From assembly GCF_016734765.1 (NCBI RefSeq), contig NZ_JAERQE010000021.1, positions 21,480 through 85,479 on the forward strand: a DNA stretch of 64,000 bases. The letters are read 5' to 3'. The notes under the pieces were generated by a model. The model was not told the DNA's origin. It saw only the letters and a program-made list of their open reading frames with translations, and did no database searches. Positions 26,146 to 34,032 of this stretch are shown piece by piece (positions within the stretch are counted from its first letter, which is position 1; every line of letters starts with the position of its first letter). The position numbers were made by a program, and so were the translations under genes. This stretch comes from Microvirga soli. GTDB lineage: Bacteria > Pseudomonadota > Alphaproteobacteria > Rhizobiales > Beijerinckiaceae.

Positions 26146-26928
26146 TCAGGATGAGGCTTTGACCGCAAGGACGGCGTAGCGATGCTGGGTCGCCCGCTCG
26201 AGCCCTTTAAGGAGCGGCAGGTTCTTCGCCTGCTCCCGATGGATCGGCTTCAGGTTATGGTCAATCGTGATCTCGGCAAAACCTGCCTCCCGCAGCAGGT
26301 TTGCCACCTCACCGGCGCGCGCTCCCTTCGAGAAATACACCCGCCTCAGGATGCGCTCGTGCGTTTCGCGCATGGCGTTGGGGGCATGCGGGGCTCCCGC
26401 AAGCCCCGGCACCAACTTCTCGACGAGCCGGATCAAGCGCTTGACCAGCGTGTCCGACACGAAGTCGCCATCGACGATGAGGAGGCGCCCGCCCGGCTTC
26501 AGGAGGGAGTACCATTCCCGAAACGCCGCTTTCGGGTCGACCAGCGTCCACACCAGATGGCGCGTGACGAGCACGTCGTAGCTTTCCGGCTTTTCCAGAG
26601 TTCTCTCGGCATCGCCTATGACGAAGCGGATATCGGCGCCGCGCCGGGCCGCCTTCGCGCGCGCCCGGTTCAGCATCGCCTCCGACCAGTCGAGGCCGGT
26701 CACATCAAAGCCGAGACCATGCAGCAGATGGGAGATTACCCCGGTGCCGCTGGCGAGATCGAGCGCCCGGCGCCCCTCGCCTGATCCGAGATGACGCAGG
26801 AACAGGTCGCGCCATGCCTGCCGCTCGCCTTCCGAGAAAATCTCGTGCCCTACCTGCTCGTCGAAGGTTGCCGCACGTGCCGACCAATAGTCGCGGATCT
26901 CGTCCCGGAGCGTGTAGTTCGCGTTCAT
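26146..26928 (-). CDS. Class I SAM-dependent methyltransferase
   Basis: This 260-residue protein has a Rossmann methyltransferase fold: motif I ALDLASGTGVISHLLHGLG near residue 55, the acidic post-I residue in VTGLDWSEAML, motif II-like SYDVLVTRHLVW, and LLKPGGRLLIVDGDF. The pattern is nearest to UbiE/Methyltransf_11 small-molecule enzymes. The substrate is unknown. It is transcribed divergently from the metal-chelate transporter operon, with about 210 AT-rich bases between. Confidence 0.85.
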   Translation of the reverse strand: MNANYTLRDEIRDYWSARAATFDEQVGHEIFSEGERQAWRDLFLRHLGSGEGRRALDLASGTGVISHLLHGLGFDVTGLDWSEAMLNRARAKAARRGADIRFVIGDAERTLEKPESYDVLVTRHLVWTLVDPKAAFREWYSLLKPGGRLLIVDGDFVSDTLVKRLIRLVEKLVPGLAGAPHAPNAMRETHERILRRVYFSKGARAGEVANLLREAGFAEITIDHNLKPIHREQAKNLPLLKGLERATQHRYAVLAVKASS

Positions 26929-27013
26929 GAGAAGCTCGTGATGAAGATGAATTCCGGCGCTCCTCTACGAGCAAACCCAGAAGACGTCAAATTGGAATTG
27001 CTGTAAACTGCAG

Positions 27014-27030
27014 AATAGAACGATTTTAAA
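27014..27030. promoter_or_regulatory. Possible iron-responsive operator (ICE/Irr-like)
   Basis: AATAGAACGATTTTAAA matches 11 of 14 specified positions of the Irr iron-control element TTTAGAA-N3-TTCTAAA known in Hyphomicrobiales. A further half site, ATTCTAAA, lies near 27060. It sits in the AT-rich spacer before an iron-chelate-type ABC operon, which fits such control, but the match is imperfect. Confidence 0.3.
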
Positions 27031-27138
27031 CTGTACTTCTACTGTTTTTAACTGGAGTAATTCTAAAAAATATTGCTTGCATGACTATGGGATCAAACCT
27101 AGGAGAAGCCCGCTTTCCCAACCGCTGCGAGGCGCATC

Positions 27139-28275
27139 ATGCAACTCTCCAAACTGGTATTCGGTGCCGCCCTGGCGCTCGTCGGGCTCCTGCCCGTTCC
27201 CTCCTCCGCCGCCGACAAAATCACCGTCACGGACATCACCGGTCGCAAGGTCGAGGTGAAGGCGCCGGTCGAGAAGGTGATCCTCGGCGAAGGCCGGCAG
27301 ATGTATTTCGTCGCCACCCTCGACACGGACCAGCCGTTCAAGCGCGTGGTCGGCTGGCGCGACGACCTGCAGAAGGCGGATCTCGACGGCTACAAGGATT
27401 ATCTCGCCAAGTATCCGCAGATCGAGAAGATCCCGACCTTCGGCGGCTTCAAGGAAGGCACCTTCGACGTGGAGCAGGCGGTCGCGCTCAAGCCCGACGT
27501 GATCCTCCTCAACATTGAAGCCAAGACAGCCACCGACGACGCCAAGCTCATCGAGAAGCTCGCCAAGATCGACATCCCGGTGGTGTTCGTCGACTTCCGC
27601 GAGAAGCCGTTCGAGAACACCGATGCCAGCATGCGCCTCATCGGCAAGCTGTTCGGCAAGGAAACCCGCGCGGAAGAGTTCATCGCTTTCCGGAAAGCAC
27701 AGATCGACCTCGTGACCGAGCGCATCGCCAAGGCCAATCCGGCAAAGCCCCTGGTGATGGTCGAGCGTGCCGGCGGCTATTCCGACGATTGCTGCATGTC
27801 CTTCGGCAACGAGAACTTCGGCAAGTTCGTGGAAGTAGCCGGCGGTCAGAACATGGCTGCCAAGATCATTCCCGGCACCTTCGGTGTCGTGAATCCTGAG
27901 CAGATCATCGCGGCCAATCCCGACCACGTCATCGTCACCGGCTCGAACTGGGAACTCTATGTGCCCGGCGGAGCCTGGGTCGGCGTCGGTTCCGGTGCGG
28001 ACAAGGCGAAGGCTCGCAACAAGCTCGCGGCCCTGATGAAGCGTCCCGCCTATACCGGCGTGAAGGCCGTGAAGGACAGCAAGGTCCACGCGATCTGGCA
28101 CCAGTTCTACAACAGCCCGTACCAGTTCATCGCCATCCAGGCGATGGCCAAGTGGCTGCACCCAGAACTGTTCAAGGACGTGGATCCGGATGCCACCATG
28201 AAGACGCTCTACGAGCGCTTCCTGCCCGTGCCCTACAAGACCGGCTACTGGGTTTCCCTCACCGACAAGGAATAG
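27139..28275 (+). CDS. Periplasmic binding protein of an iron-chelate-type ABC transporter
   Basis: This 378-residue class III binding protein has signal peptide MQLSKLVFGAALALVGLLPVP and mature start KITVTDITGRKVEVKAPVEKVIL, typical of FecB/BtuF-like proteins. Late motifs VNPEQIIAANPDHVIVTGS and VHAIWHQFYNSPYQFIAIQ also fit. The ligand is likely a metal chelate (siderophore or similar), but cobalamin- or molybdate-type relatives exist. Permease and ATPase genes follow at once, making a complete three-gene importer. No TonB-dependent receptor is encoded nearby. Confidence 0.9.
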   Translation: MQLSKLVFGAALALVGLLPVPSSAADKITVTDITGRKVEVKAPVEKVILGEGRQMYFVATLDTDQPFKRVVGWRDDLQKADLDGYKDYLAKYPQIEKIPTFGGFKEGTFDVEQAVALKPDVILLNIEAKTATDDAKLIEKLAKIDIPVVFVDFREKPFENTDASMRLIGKLFGKETRAEEFIAFRKAQIDLVTERIAKANPAKPLVMVERAGGYSDDCCMSFGNENFGKFVEVAGGQNMAAKIIPGTFGVVNPEQIIAANPDHVIVTGSNWELYVPGGAWVGVGSGADKAKARNKLAALMKRPAYTGVKAVKDSKVHAIWHQFYNSPYQFIAIQAMAKWLHPELFKDVDPDATMKTLYERFLPVPYKTGYWVSLTDKE

Positions 28276-28279
28276 GCTC

Positions 28280-29344
28280 TTGGCCCACTCCCCTGCCATC
28301 GCCATGGCCAAAGGACGCGGTGCCTACCGCGTCCTCGTGCAGCGCAAGAAGCTCGTGCTTCTTGTGCTTGCTGTCGTTCTCGTCCTCTCCGTCATCGCCG
28401 ATCTGGGCTTGGGACCTGCGCGCTATTCCATGCGCGAGGTGGTTCTGGCCCTCTTGGGTTCGCCGGAGGTCACGGAGCAGGTCAGCGTCGTGATCTGGGA
28501 CATCCGCATGCCGGTGGCCCTTATGGCGGTGGTCGTCGGCGCGGCTTTGTCCGCGGCCGGCGCGCAGATGCAGACCATCCTCAACAATCCGCTTGCCAGC
28601 CCCTTCACGCTCGGCATCTCGGCAGCCGCGAGCTTCGGCGCCTCCGTCGCTCTCGTGTTCGGCATTGGCTTCCTGCCTTGGGCCATCGACTACATTGTGT
28701 CGATCAACGCGCTGCTCATGGCCATGGCTGCGGCCCTGTTCATCCATTTCATGAGCCAGAAGCGCGGCGTCACCGTCGAGACCATTGTGCTGCTGGGCAT
28801 CACGCTCGTCTTCACCTTCAACGCGCTGCTCGCGCTGGTGCAGTATCTCGCCTCGGAACAGGCGTTGTCGGCCGTGGTGTTCTGGACCATGGGCAGCCTT
28901 ACCCGCGCCACATGGCCGAAGCTCGCCATCACCACGGCGGTGGTCGCGGTTTCCTTGCCGCTTTTCATGCGTCGCGCCTGGGCCCTTACCGCGTTGCGGC
29001 TCGGTGACGACAAGGCGGCGAGCTTCGGCGTCAATGTGCGTTGGGTCAGGCTCGAGACCATGATGGTCATCAGCCTGCTTGCCGCCGTACCCGTGGCGTT
29101 CGTGGGCACCATCGGCTTCATCGGATTGGTCGGCCCGCACATTGCCCGCATGCTGGTGGGCGAGGATCAGCGTTATTTCCTGCCGGCCTCGGTGCTGTCG
29201 GGTGCCGCGATCCTGTCGCTCACGTCCGTCATTAGCAAATCCATCGTGCCCGGCACGATCTTTCCCATCGGCATCATCACGGCGCTGGTGGGCGTGCCGT
29301 TCCTCTTCAGCCTGATTATGTCCACCCGGAGACGCGCATGGTAG
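28280..29344 (+). CDS. FecCD-family ABC transporter permease
   Basis: This 354-residue inner-membrane protein belongs to the BtuC/FhuB/FecCD family with about ten helices. Typical segments are WDIRMPVALMAVVVGAALS, the AGAQMQTILNNPLASPFTLG loop and GFIGLVGPHIARMLVGEDQR, which contacts the ATPase. The frame may start at TTG 28280, behind AAGGAA, or at ATG 28304. Four bases separate TTG from the binding-protein stop, and the gene overlaps the ATPase gene by seven bases. Confidence 0.92.
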   Translation: MAHSPAIAMAKGRGAYRVLVQRKKLVLLVLAVVLVLSVIADLGLGPARYSMREVVLALLGSPEVTEQVSVVIWDIRMPVALMAVVVGAALSAAGAQMQTILNNPLASPFTLGISAAASFGASVALVFGIGFLPWAIDYIVSINALLMAMAAALFIHFMSQKRGVTVETIVLLGITLVFTFNALLALVQYLASEQALSAVVFWTMGSLTRATWPKLAITTAVVAVSLPLFMRRAWALTALRLGDDKAASFGVNVRWVRLETMMVISLLAAVPVAFVGTIGFIGLVGPHIARMLVGEDQRYFLPASVLSGAAILSLTSVISKSIVPGTIFPIGIITALVGVPFLFSLIMSTRRRAW

Positions 29345-30108
29345 CGACCCTGCAATTGACCGATGTCGGCGTCCGCTACGGCAAGCAGGAGGTGCTCTCC
29401 GGCGTGACCACGCCGGTGCTGAAGGGCGGCGAGGTGACGGCGGTGATCGGCCCAAACGCGGCCGGCAAGTCGAGCCTGTTCCGGCGCATCGCCGGCCTGC
29501 TCGACGGGCCGGGCAACATTCGCATCGACGACGTCGCTTTGAGGCCCGGCCCGAGCCCTGTCTGCTACATGCCGCAGGACACCTCGGTGAACACGGTGCT
29601 GACGGTCTATGAATCCGTGCTGCTCGCCCGCAAGCAGGGTGCACCGCGCAAAGTCAGCGACGAGGATCTCCAGGAGGTCGACCGCGTGCTCTTCAGCCTG
29701 CGGATCGAGGCCATCGCCTTCAAGGGCCTCAATGAGCTCAGCGGCGGGCAGCGACAGCTGGTGTCGCTTGCGCAGGTGCTCGTGCGCGAGCCGAAGATCC
29801 TTCTGCTGGATGAGCCGACCAGTGCCCTCGACCTGCACAGGCAGGTGGAGGTGCTGGCGCTCATCCGCTCGCTCGCCCGAGATCGGGGCATCTGCGTGGT
29901 GCTTGCCATTCACGATCTCAACCAAGTTCTGCGCGTTGCCGACCGGGTCATGGTGATCGATGCAGGCACCATGGTGAACTGTGGCCCCGTGGAGACGGTG
30001 ATCACCCCGGCCCTCCTCCAGAATATCTATCGGGTCGACGGGCGGATCGAGCGCTGCTCGCGCCTGTGCCCGCACGTGATCATCGACGGGCCGCTCGAAC
30101 TTGCGTGA
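29338..30108 (+). CDS. FecE-type ABC transporter ATP-binding protein
   Basis: This is the 256-residue ATPase of the three-gene importer. The Walker A loop is GPNAAGKSS, the signature LSGGQRQLV, and Walker B ILLLDEPTSALDL is followed by the H-loop AIHDLNQ. The protein ends with a cysteine-containing tail (RCSRLCPHVIIDG). Its start overlaps the permease stop, indicating translational coupling. It energises uptake of the metal chelate bound by the upstream protein. Confidence 0.93.
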   Translation: MVATLQLTDVGVRYGKQEVLSGVTTPVLKGGEVTAVIGPNAAGKSSLFRRIAGLLDGPGNIRIDDVALRPGPSPVCYMPQDTSVNTVLTVYESVLLARKQGAPRKVSDEDLQEVDRVLFSLRIEAIAFKGLNELSGGQRQLVSLAQVLVREPKILLLDEPTSALDLHRQVEVLALIRSLARDRGICVVLAIHDLNQVLRVADRVMVIDAGTMVNCGPVETVITPALLQNIYRVDGRIERCSRLCPHVIIDGPLELA

Positions 30109-30231
30109 GATGGGACGTCGTTAGCTTAAACCGCCGGTCGCCACGCTCAGCATGCTGAGGCGGCAACTGGATAGCCTCGCGCCAGCCCGCCTGGGTATAA
30201 CGGGACCCTGTCGAATCATGGAAGCCCGTGC

Positions 30232-30492
30232 ATGAGCCTTGGACTGACTGAACGTCGATCGGACGAGCGCTTCGCCACCGTATTGAATGGGTGGATCAGG
30301 GATCCGAAAAGCATGGTGCGGATCGAGTGCTCCGTATGGGATCTGTCGCAATCAGGCGTGCGCCTGGTCATTTCCGACTGTGCCGATGTTCCCCTGGAAT
30401 TCGAGCTTCAGATCCCCGGGGCTGGAGCAACGGCCATGACACGGCTGGTGTGGACGGACGGAACCCATTACGGGGCGCGATTTACGAGTTAG
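30232..30492 (+). CDS. Single-domain PilZ protein
   Basis: This 86-residue protein is a bare PilZ domain, the common cyclic-di-GMP receptor. Both binding motifs are present: RSDER (RxxxR) near residue 9 and DLSQSG (D/NxSxxG) near residue 37. It would act by binding a partner protein when loaded with c-di-GMP; the partner is not evident. A candidate c-di-GMP source, a diguanylate cyclase, is encoded at 43.6 kb. The ATG at 30232 follows GGAAG. Confidence 0.85.
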   Translation: MSLGLTERRSDERFATVLNGWIRDPKSMVRIECSVWDLSQSGVRLVISDCADVPLEFELQIPGAGATAMTRLVWTDGTHYGARFTS

Positions 30493-30526
30493 AGCATCGT
30501 GCGGATGCAGAGGGCCGCATCAGTGA
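30491..30526. repeat. Partial copy of the GAGCATCGTGCGG dispersed palindrome
   Basis: AGAGCATCGTGCGGATGCAG matches the left arm of the palindrome found complete near 40546 and 49011. The right arm is degenerate here (GGCCGCATCAG). It overlaps the last codon of the PilZ gene. Confidence 0.55.
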
Positions 30527-30571
30527 AGAGTGGATCCGGTTTTCCATTTGAGCGATGGTCCAGTCTGACAA

Positions 30572-30784
30572 TCACCCTTCAAGAGTTGATACACGGGTGA
30601 TTTCATCTCGGACGATCCGAGCTATTTTCACCCCGATCCCAGGCAATTGTTCGAGCTGATCCGCAACCGCCCTAAGCTGCTCAAGGGTTGTGATGCCTTC
30701 GTCCCTCAAGCTGTTCCAAGCCGAGAGAGGGAGAAGAAGATCTTTGATGGGACCTCCCCAGCGCTCGTTGAAGTGATTCGGCAT
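30572..30784 (-). CDS. Small helix-hairpin-helix protein resembling the RNA polymerase alpha C-terminal domain
   Basis: The 70-residue product contains LLLPLSAWNSLRDEGITTLE, then QLEQLPGIGVKIARIVRDEI. The order (helix, LSxxxxNxLxxxGITTLxxL, helix-hairpin-helix with GIG) closely resembles the alpha-CTD of RNA polymerase, which binds UP-element DNA and activators. Here it stands alone without the polymerase N-terminal domain. GAGGGA precedes the ATG. Whether it binds DNA or polymerase partners is unknown. Confidence 0.65.
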   Translation of the reverse strand: MPNHFNERWGGPIKDLLLPLSAWNSLRDEGITTLEQLRAVADQLEQLPGIGVKIARIVRDEITRVSTLEG

Positions 30785-30996
30785 GTCTTTTCCCTCTAGG
30801 TTGACCTTGCTGCCCTAGCCTGGGAGTGGGACTCATAAGCTTCGGCCGAGCTGCGCCAATTACATTAACTTAAGTTAAATTTAAGATGGTGTGTGAGAAA
30901 GCACTCAGGCTTCCCGGTCCCGAAGCGGGTGCAAATGGGCATTGCGTGCGGTTTGCGGCCAATGTGGCTGATGGCAGCTGCCTCACGGGCGGCAAC

Positions 30997-31095
30997 ATGA
31001 TCTTCACGCGGCGACACCACCACCACCTCCGAACTCTCACCGGCCAGCCCGTCAGCACGTGATCCGAGGAATGGCGGATCGAGGACAAGGGCTGA
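30997..31095 (+). pseudogene. Decayed partial copy of the gene at 32527
   Basis: From the ATG at 30997 this stretch runs parallel to the first 85 bases of the intact gene at 32527, including identical GGCCAGCCCGTCAGCACGT and CCGAGGAATGGCGGATCGAG. One extra base near 31010 and two near 31035 disturb the frame. A TGG tryptophan codon has become TGA, and the rest of the gene is missing. The nearby 30785-31211 interval holds no other gene. Confidence 0.75.
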
Positions 31096-31211
31096 GCCGC
31101 CCCGTGCGCTCAAGCACGCCACTCTTCCGTAAGGGAAGATAATCCTTTATGTGGTTCTACTCTGAGTGGGGCCGAATGACTGGATCGAGATAGATCCTCC
31201 GGGGGCACATT

Positions 31212-31961
31212 GTGACCGAACACAGCGAAATAGAACGCCTTGATGACATTCACGTCATGGCCGATTCCAAGTTCACGCTCAACCTGCCCCCTGGCATGTT
31301 TCGAGACGGGGAGCCTGTCGTCGTGACGATCAAACCAACCAAAGTAGTCGAAGACGCTGCCGTAGCTTGGCAAGTGCTGAATATCCCCAAGACGCAGCAG
31401 AGCTTTGGGCCTCTCCCCAAGCTCAAATCAGGCGGTTACACGGTCACACTCTCAGACAGCGAGCCATTCTTCAGCACACCCGAGGCCACCTTCGATCTGA
31501 CCGTGTATGAGCCCGGCACTATTTCCGCAGGATCGGGGGACGACGATCTGTACGGCTCCAGCAGCAACGATAAATTGAGCGGCGGCAGCGGCGAGGATTA
31601 TCTTTCCGGCGGCAAGGGAAACGACAAACTCGCGGGTGGAGCGGGCAAGGACACCTTCGTGTTCGCCACGAAGCCGCACAGCCGCTGGAACGTGGACACG
31701 ATCACCGACTTTTCCGTCAAGGACGACACGATCCAGCTCGACAACGCCGTATTCACGAAGCTGACACGGACCGGCACATTAAAGAAGAGCTATTTCAAGG
31801 TGGCGTCCGAGACCAAGGACGCGAACGACTACATCATCCACGACAGGAAGAAGGGCGCGCTCTACTACGATCAGGACGGCGCAGGCGCGAAGAGTGCAGT
31901 GCTGATCGCCAAGATTGATCCTAACCTCAACCTCACTCACAAGGACTTCTTCGTCATCTAA
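31212..31961 (+). CDS. Small secreted RTX-type calcium-binding protein
   Basis: The 249-residue protein has no signal peptide. Residues 1-98 look like one all-beta, Ig-like domain (FTLNLPPGMFRDGEPVVVTI). A compact RTX block follows with nonapeptides such as GSGDDDLYG, GGSGEDYLS and GGKGNDKLA. The last 110 residues are the same module as in the 7.8 and 45.1 kb genes, with DTITDFSVKDD, NDYIIHDRKKGALYYD and terminal DFFVI. Type I secretion is therefore likely, with folding on calcium outside the cell. The start is GTG 31212 behind GGGGG. Confidence 0.88.
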   Translation: MTEHSEIERLDDIHVMADSKFTLNLPPGMFRDGEPVVVTIKPTKVVEDAAVAWQVLNIPKTQQSFGPLPKLKSGGYTVTLSDSEPFFSTPEATFDLTVYEPGTISAGSGDDDLYGSSSNDKLSGGSGEDYLSGGKGNDKLAGGAGKDTFVFATKPHSRWNVDTITDFSVKDDTIQLDNAVFTKLTRTGTLKKSYFKVASETKDANDYIIHDRKKGALYYDQDGAGAKSAVLIAKIDPNLNLTHKDFFVI

Positions 31962-32165
31962 GCAGAAGGCATGGGCGAAACATCGCTGCTGTCCTCCTCG
32001 CCCGATTGGAGTCTCGTTTCCGGACCTCACCCCTCTCTTCACCCCTCCTGTTTAGAGCCGAACGCTCTCCAAAGCAGCTCCCTACCCCCGAAGCGCAATA
32101 GCAATTCGCAGGCTTGCAAGAGATAAACGTTAACGATGGGTTAATCCCGTCGAGGGGGGCAAGGA

Positions 32166-32474
32166 ATGGCCAAGTTAGACACTCAAGCTGGGCAGCTCGC
32201 GCTAGACGAAACACTATTGGCGGCGAACCAAAGTCACGCTCTCGGCCAGTCGCTGTCTGACCGAGAAGCCCAAATTCTTCTCTTGATTGCAGCAGGCAGG
32301 CAAAACGCCGAGATCGCTATTGCCCTTGGAACGGACCACGCTGCGGTAAAACAACATATCAAGTTGATCTTGCGGAAGGCTATGGCCTCTGGTCGCGTAG
32401 CCGGCGGACCAAAGACGAATGGTCTTCGCCCCTCAGAGTTGGCATGTGAGATGGCGAGCCCCTTCATCGCCTAG
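32166..32474 (+). CDS. LuxR-type helix-turn-helix protein (102 aa)
   Basis: Residues 28-75 form a LuxR/GerE DNA-binding domain: LSDREAQILLLIAAGRQNAEIA, then LGTDHAAVKQHIKLILRKA, matching the scaffold and recognition helices. There is no receiver or ligand domain, so it is a minimal regulator like some single-domain LuxR proteins. The recognition helix departs from consensus, so DNA targets cannot be guessed. GGGGGG lies before the ATG. It precedes a small gene transcribed the same way. Confidence 0.8.
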   Translation: MAKLDTQAGQLALDETLLAANQSHALGQSLSDREAQILLLIAAGRQNAEIAIALGTDHAAVKQHIKLILRKAMASGRVAGGPKTNGLRPSELACEMASPFIA

Positions 32475-32526
32475 CACGAAGCACAGTCGGCTCTTTGTTA
32501 ACGCTCTCCGCCTAAAAAGCGGAGTC

Positions 32527-32793
32527 ATGACCTACTCCCGCGACACCACCGCCATCTCCGAACTCACCGGCCAGCCCGTCAGCACGTGGTCCGAGGAATG
32601 GCGGATCGAGACCGAGGCTCGCACCCTGCTGAAGATGTCCAAGCAGGAGCGGGACGTATTCTTCAATGGCCGGAAGGACGAGAATGGAAAAACGGTCGAT
32701 CGCGGAGTGATCGGCATCCGGGGGGTAAAGGCCGCCGAGGAGATCCGCGCGATCATGGAGCGGCTGCAGGCCATCCGCGGCAATCCCAGGTAA
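32527..32793 (+). CDS. Small conserved hypothetical protein (88 aa)
   Basis: The product begins MTYSRDTTAISELTGQPVST and continues with WSEEWRIETEARTLLKM, a charged KQERDVFFNG segment and a C-terminal helix AAEEIRAIMERLQAI. I recognise no named domain. The WSEEWR...EARxLLxM pattern recurs in uncharacterised Hyphomicrobiales proteins, in my memory. The start is fixed by homology with the decayed copy at 30997, which shares the first codons. The gene is 52 bases past the LuxR-type gene and may share its transcript. Confidence 0.7.
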   Translation: MTYSRDTTAISELTGQPVSTWSEEWRIETEARTLLKMSKQERDVFFNGRKDENGKTVDRGVIGIRGVKAAEEIRAIMERLQAIRGNPR

Positions 32794-33009
32794 TCGGTCC
32801 CAATCATAGTAATAAAAAGAAATAGGGCCGCGCCCAGTCCTATTTTCGACTGTGTTCGCGACCCTTATGACCGTATTTGCCCCTACGGTTAACCTGAACT
32901 AAACCATCGCTCATGCCTGATCAAGGCTAAATAGTTCGCAAATAAACGATCATTTGCGTCAGAATAGCGCGCCTCTTCTCTTGACACGCTTTATTCCCGC
33001 CATGTTCTG

Positions 33010-33115
33010 TCACAATTTAGCCCGATTACTCTACGAATAGAGAGGCTCACGACCCTCTTTTGCCCCTACGGGTCGGACCTTGAAGCGCCCCTCATCGAGC
33101 GGGCGCTTCCTTTTT
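33010..33115 (+). ncRNA. Candidate small RNA ending at a strong terminator
   Basis: This 360-base gap has no protein gene but ends in a textbook terminator that serves no obvious rightward gene nearby. About 100 bases upstream is TTGACA (32981-32986), followed at usual distance by a weak -10-like TGTTCT. The interval contains further pairing (GAGAGG with CCTCTT near 33040-33060, CGACCC with GGGTCG). This is what a free-standing sRNA gene looks like, but I cannot name a family. Confidence 0.4.
33082..33115 (+). terminator. Strong rho-independent terminator
   Basis: GAAGCGCCC pairs perfectly with GGGCGCTTC and is followed by CTTTTT. The T-run is only on the plus strand, so it ends a rightward transcript, either the candidate sRNA or read-through from the 32527 gene 290 bases away. 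Confidence 0.8.
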
Positions 33116-33153
33116 GTGGTCCTGAATCGATTCGCAGCTTCAGGGGCAAGCCG

Positions 33154-33444
33154 TCACGACGCACCCTGCGGGGCGAAGAAGCAGATGATAGCGTGGGTCG
33201 TCGCCTCCTCGCAGAGGTGGAACTTGGTATCCGGCGACGCCTTACCATACTCGCGGCCGACAAGGCGCCCGTCCCAGAGCCGCCAGCCCTCGGCGGTTTC
33301 CGTCACCGTCTCGCCCCGGGCTTCGATGAGCTCACGGCAATCGTGCTCGTCGCAGCACCACGCGGGATACCAGTCATGGGCGTGTGCCGCTCCGGCCCAT
33401 ACGCAAACAGCAGCAACGATAGCCGGAACCTTGAACGAGACCAT
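33154..33444 (-). CDS. Secreted cysteine-rich hypothetical protein (96 aa)
   Basis: A signal peptide (MVSFKVPAIVAAVCVWAGAAHA) precedes a mature domain starting HDWYPAWCCDEHDCREL, with further cysteines in FHLCEE and AIICFF. This HDWYP..CC...DC pattern occurs in a family of small periplasmic proteins of Hyphomicrobiales whose function is unknown. The cysteines suggest disulfides or metal binding. Confidence 0.8.
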   Translation of the reverse strand: MVSFKVPAIVAAVCVWAGAAHAHDWYPAWCCDEHDCRELIEARGETVTETAEGWRLWDGRLVGREYGKASPDTKFHLCEEATTHAIICFFAPQGAS

Positions 33445-33560
33445 TCAGGGCAAGCCTTTCCCGAGGATGCGCCTCGATTGACGAGCTTGCACATGATCTT
33501 GGGGTGGGCCTGCCGGCACGTCCAGTCCTGCCCTAACGTCAGGACTTCTCGCAATGCGGC

Positions 33561-33803
33561 TTACGCCTGAGCCTTTAGATAGGGCTCGACCTTGCCCTTG
33601 AGCTTGATGGTCATAGGGTTGCCGAAGCGGTCCTTGGCATTCCCGGCGTTGACCCGAACCCAGCCTTCGCTGACGCAATACTCGTCCACATTGGTCTTCT
33701 CGACCCCGTTGAAGCGGATGCCGATCCCCTTCGCGAGCAGCTCCTCGTTGTAGAACGGGCTGTCCGGGTTCGAAGCCAGGCGGTCAGGAAGGGTGTCGGT
33801 CAT
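33561..33803 (-). CDS. DUF3297 family protein
   Basis: The 80-residue product shows the whole family pattern: MTDTLPDRLASNPDSPFYNEELLAKGIGIRFNG split by KEKT-like VEKTNVDEYCVSEGWVRV and ending PMTIKLKGKVEPYLK. DUF3297 (glutathione peroxidase-neighbour type) proteins are small and uncharacterised. The ATG at 33803 is chosen because the conserved N terminus starts there; upstream sequence runs into a dispersed palindrome. Confidence 0.9.
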   Translation of the reverse strand: MTDTLPDRLASNPDSPFYNEELLAKGIGIRFNGVEKTNVDEYCVSEGWVRVNAGNAKDRFGNPMTIKLKGKVEPYLKAQA

Positions 33804-33880
33804 GCGAGGGTCTCTCCAATGGGGAACGTTCAGGGGCGGCAACCTACCGTCTCGGGAGCCGAAAGCCAATTCCAGCTGAA

Positions 33881-33927
33881 GCATCGGATGGATCCCAAAA
33901 GTGCAAATCCACTTTTGGGTCCGATGC
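33881..33927. repeat. Dispersed palindrome, CCCAAAAGTG type
   Basis: GCATCGGA at the left end pairs with TCCGATGC at the right end, and CCCAAAAGTG pairs with CACTTTTGGG inside. Near-identical copies stand at 40603-40651 and 48950-48999. It lies between the DUF3297 and tryptophan dioxygenase genes, which diverge. Confidence 0.85.
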
Positions 33928-34032
33928 TTGAGCCGACGTGACAAGCCTGCCGCAATGTCCTACTTTCGTTGTACGCCCCAACGGCAGGACGATAATCCGC
34001 GCGTAAGCGGAAGCGATCAGGGAGAGACAGAC

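Noticed and set aside
30572..31095. Possible toxin-antitoxin pair
   Set aside because: The helix-hairpin-helix protein and the decayed frame are on opposite strands and do not overlap; neither resembles a toxin.
31212..31961. Idea that the mini RTX gene is a truncated fragment of a longer exoprotein
   Set aside because: It has its own start, a complete Ig-like domain, an RTX block and an intact DFFVI end, so it appears complete.
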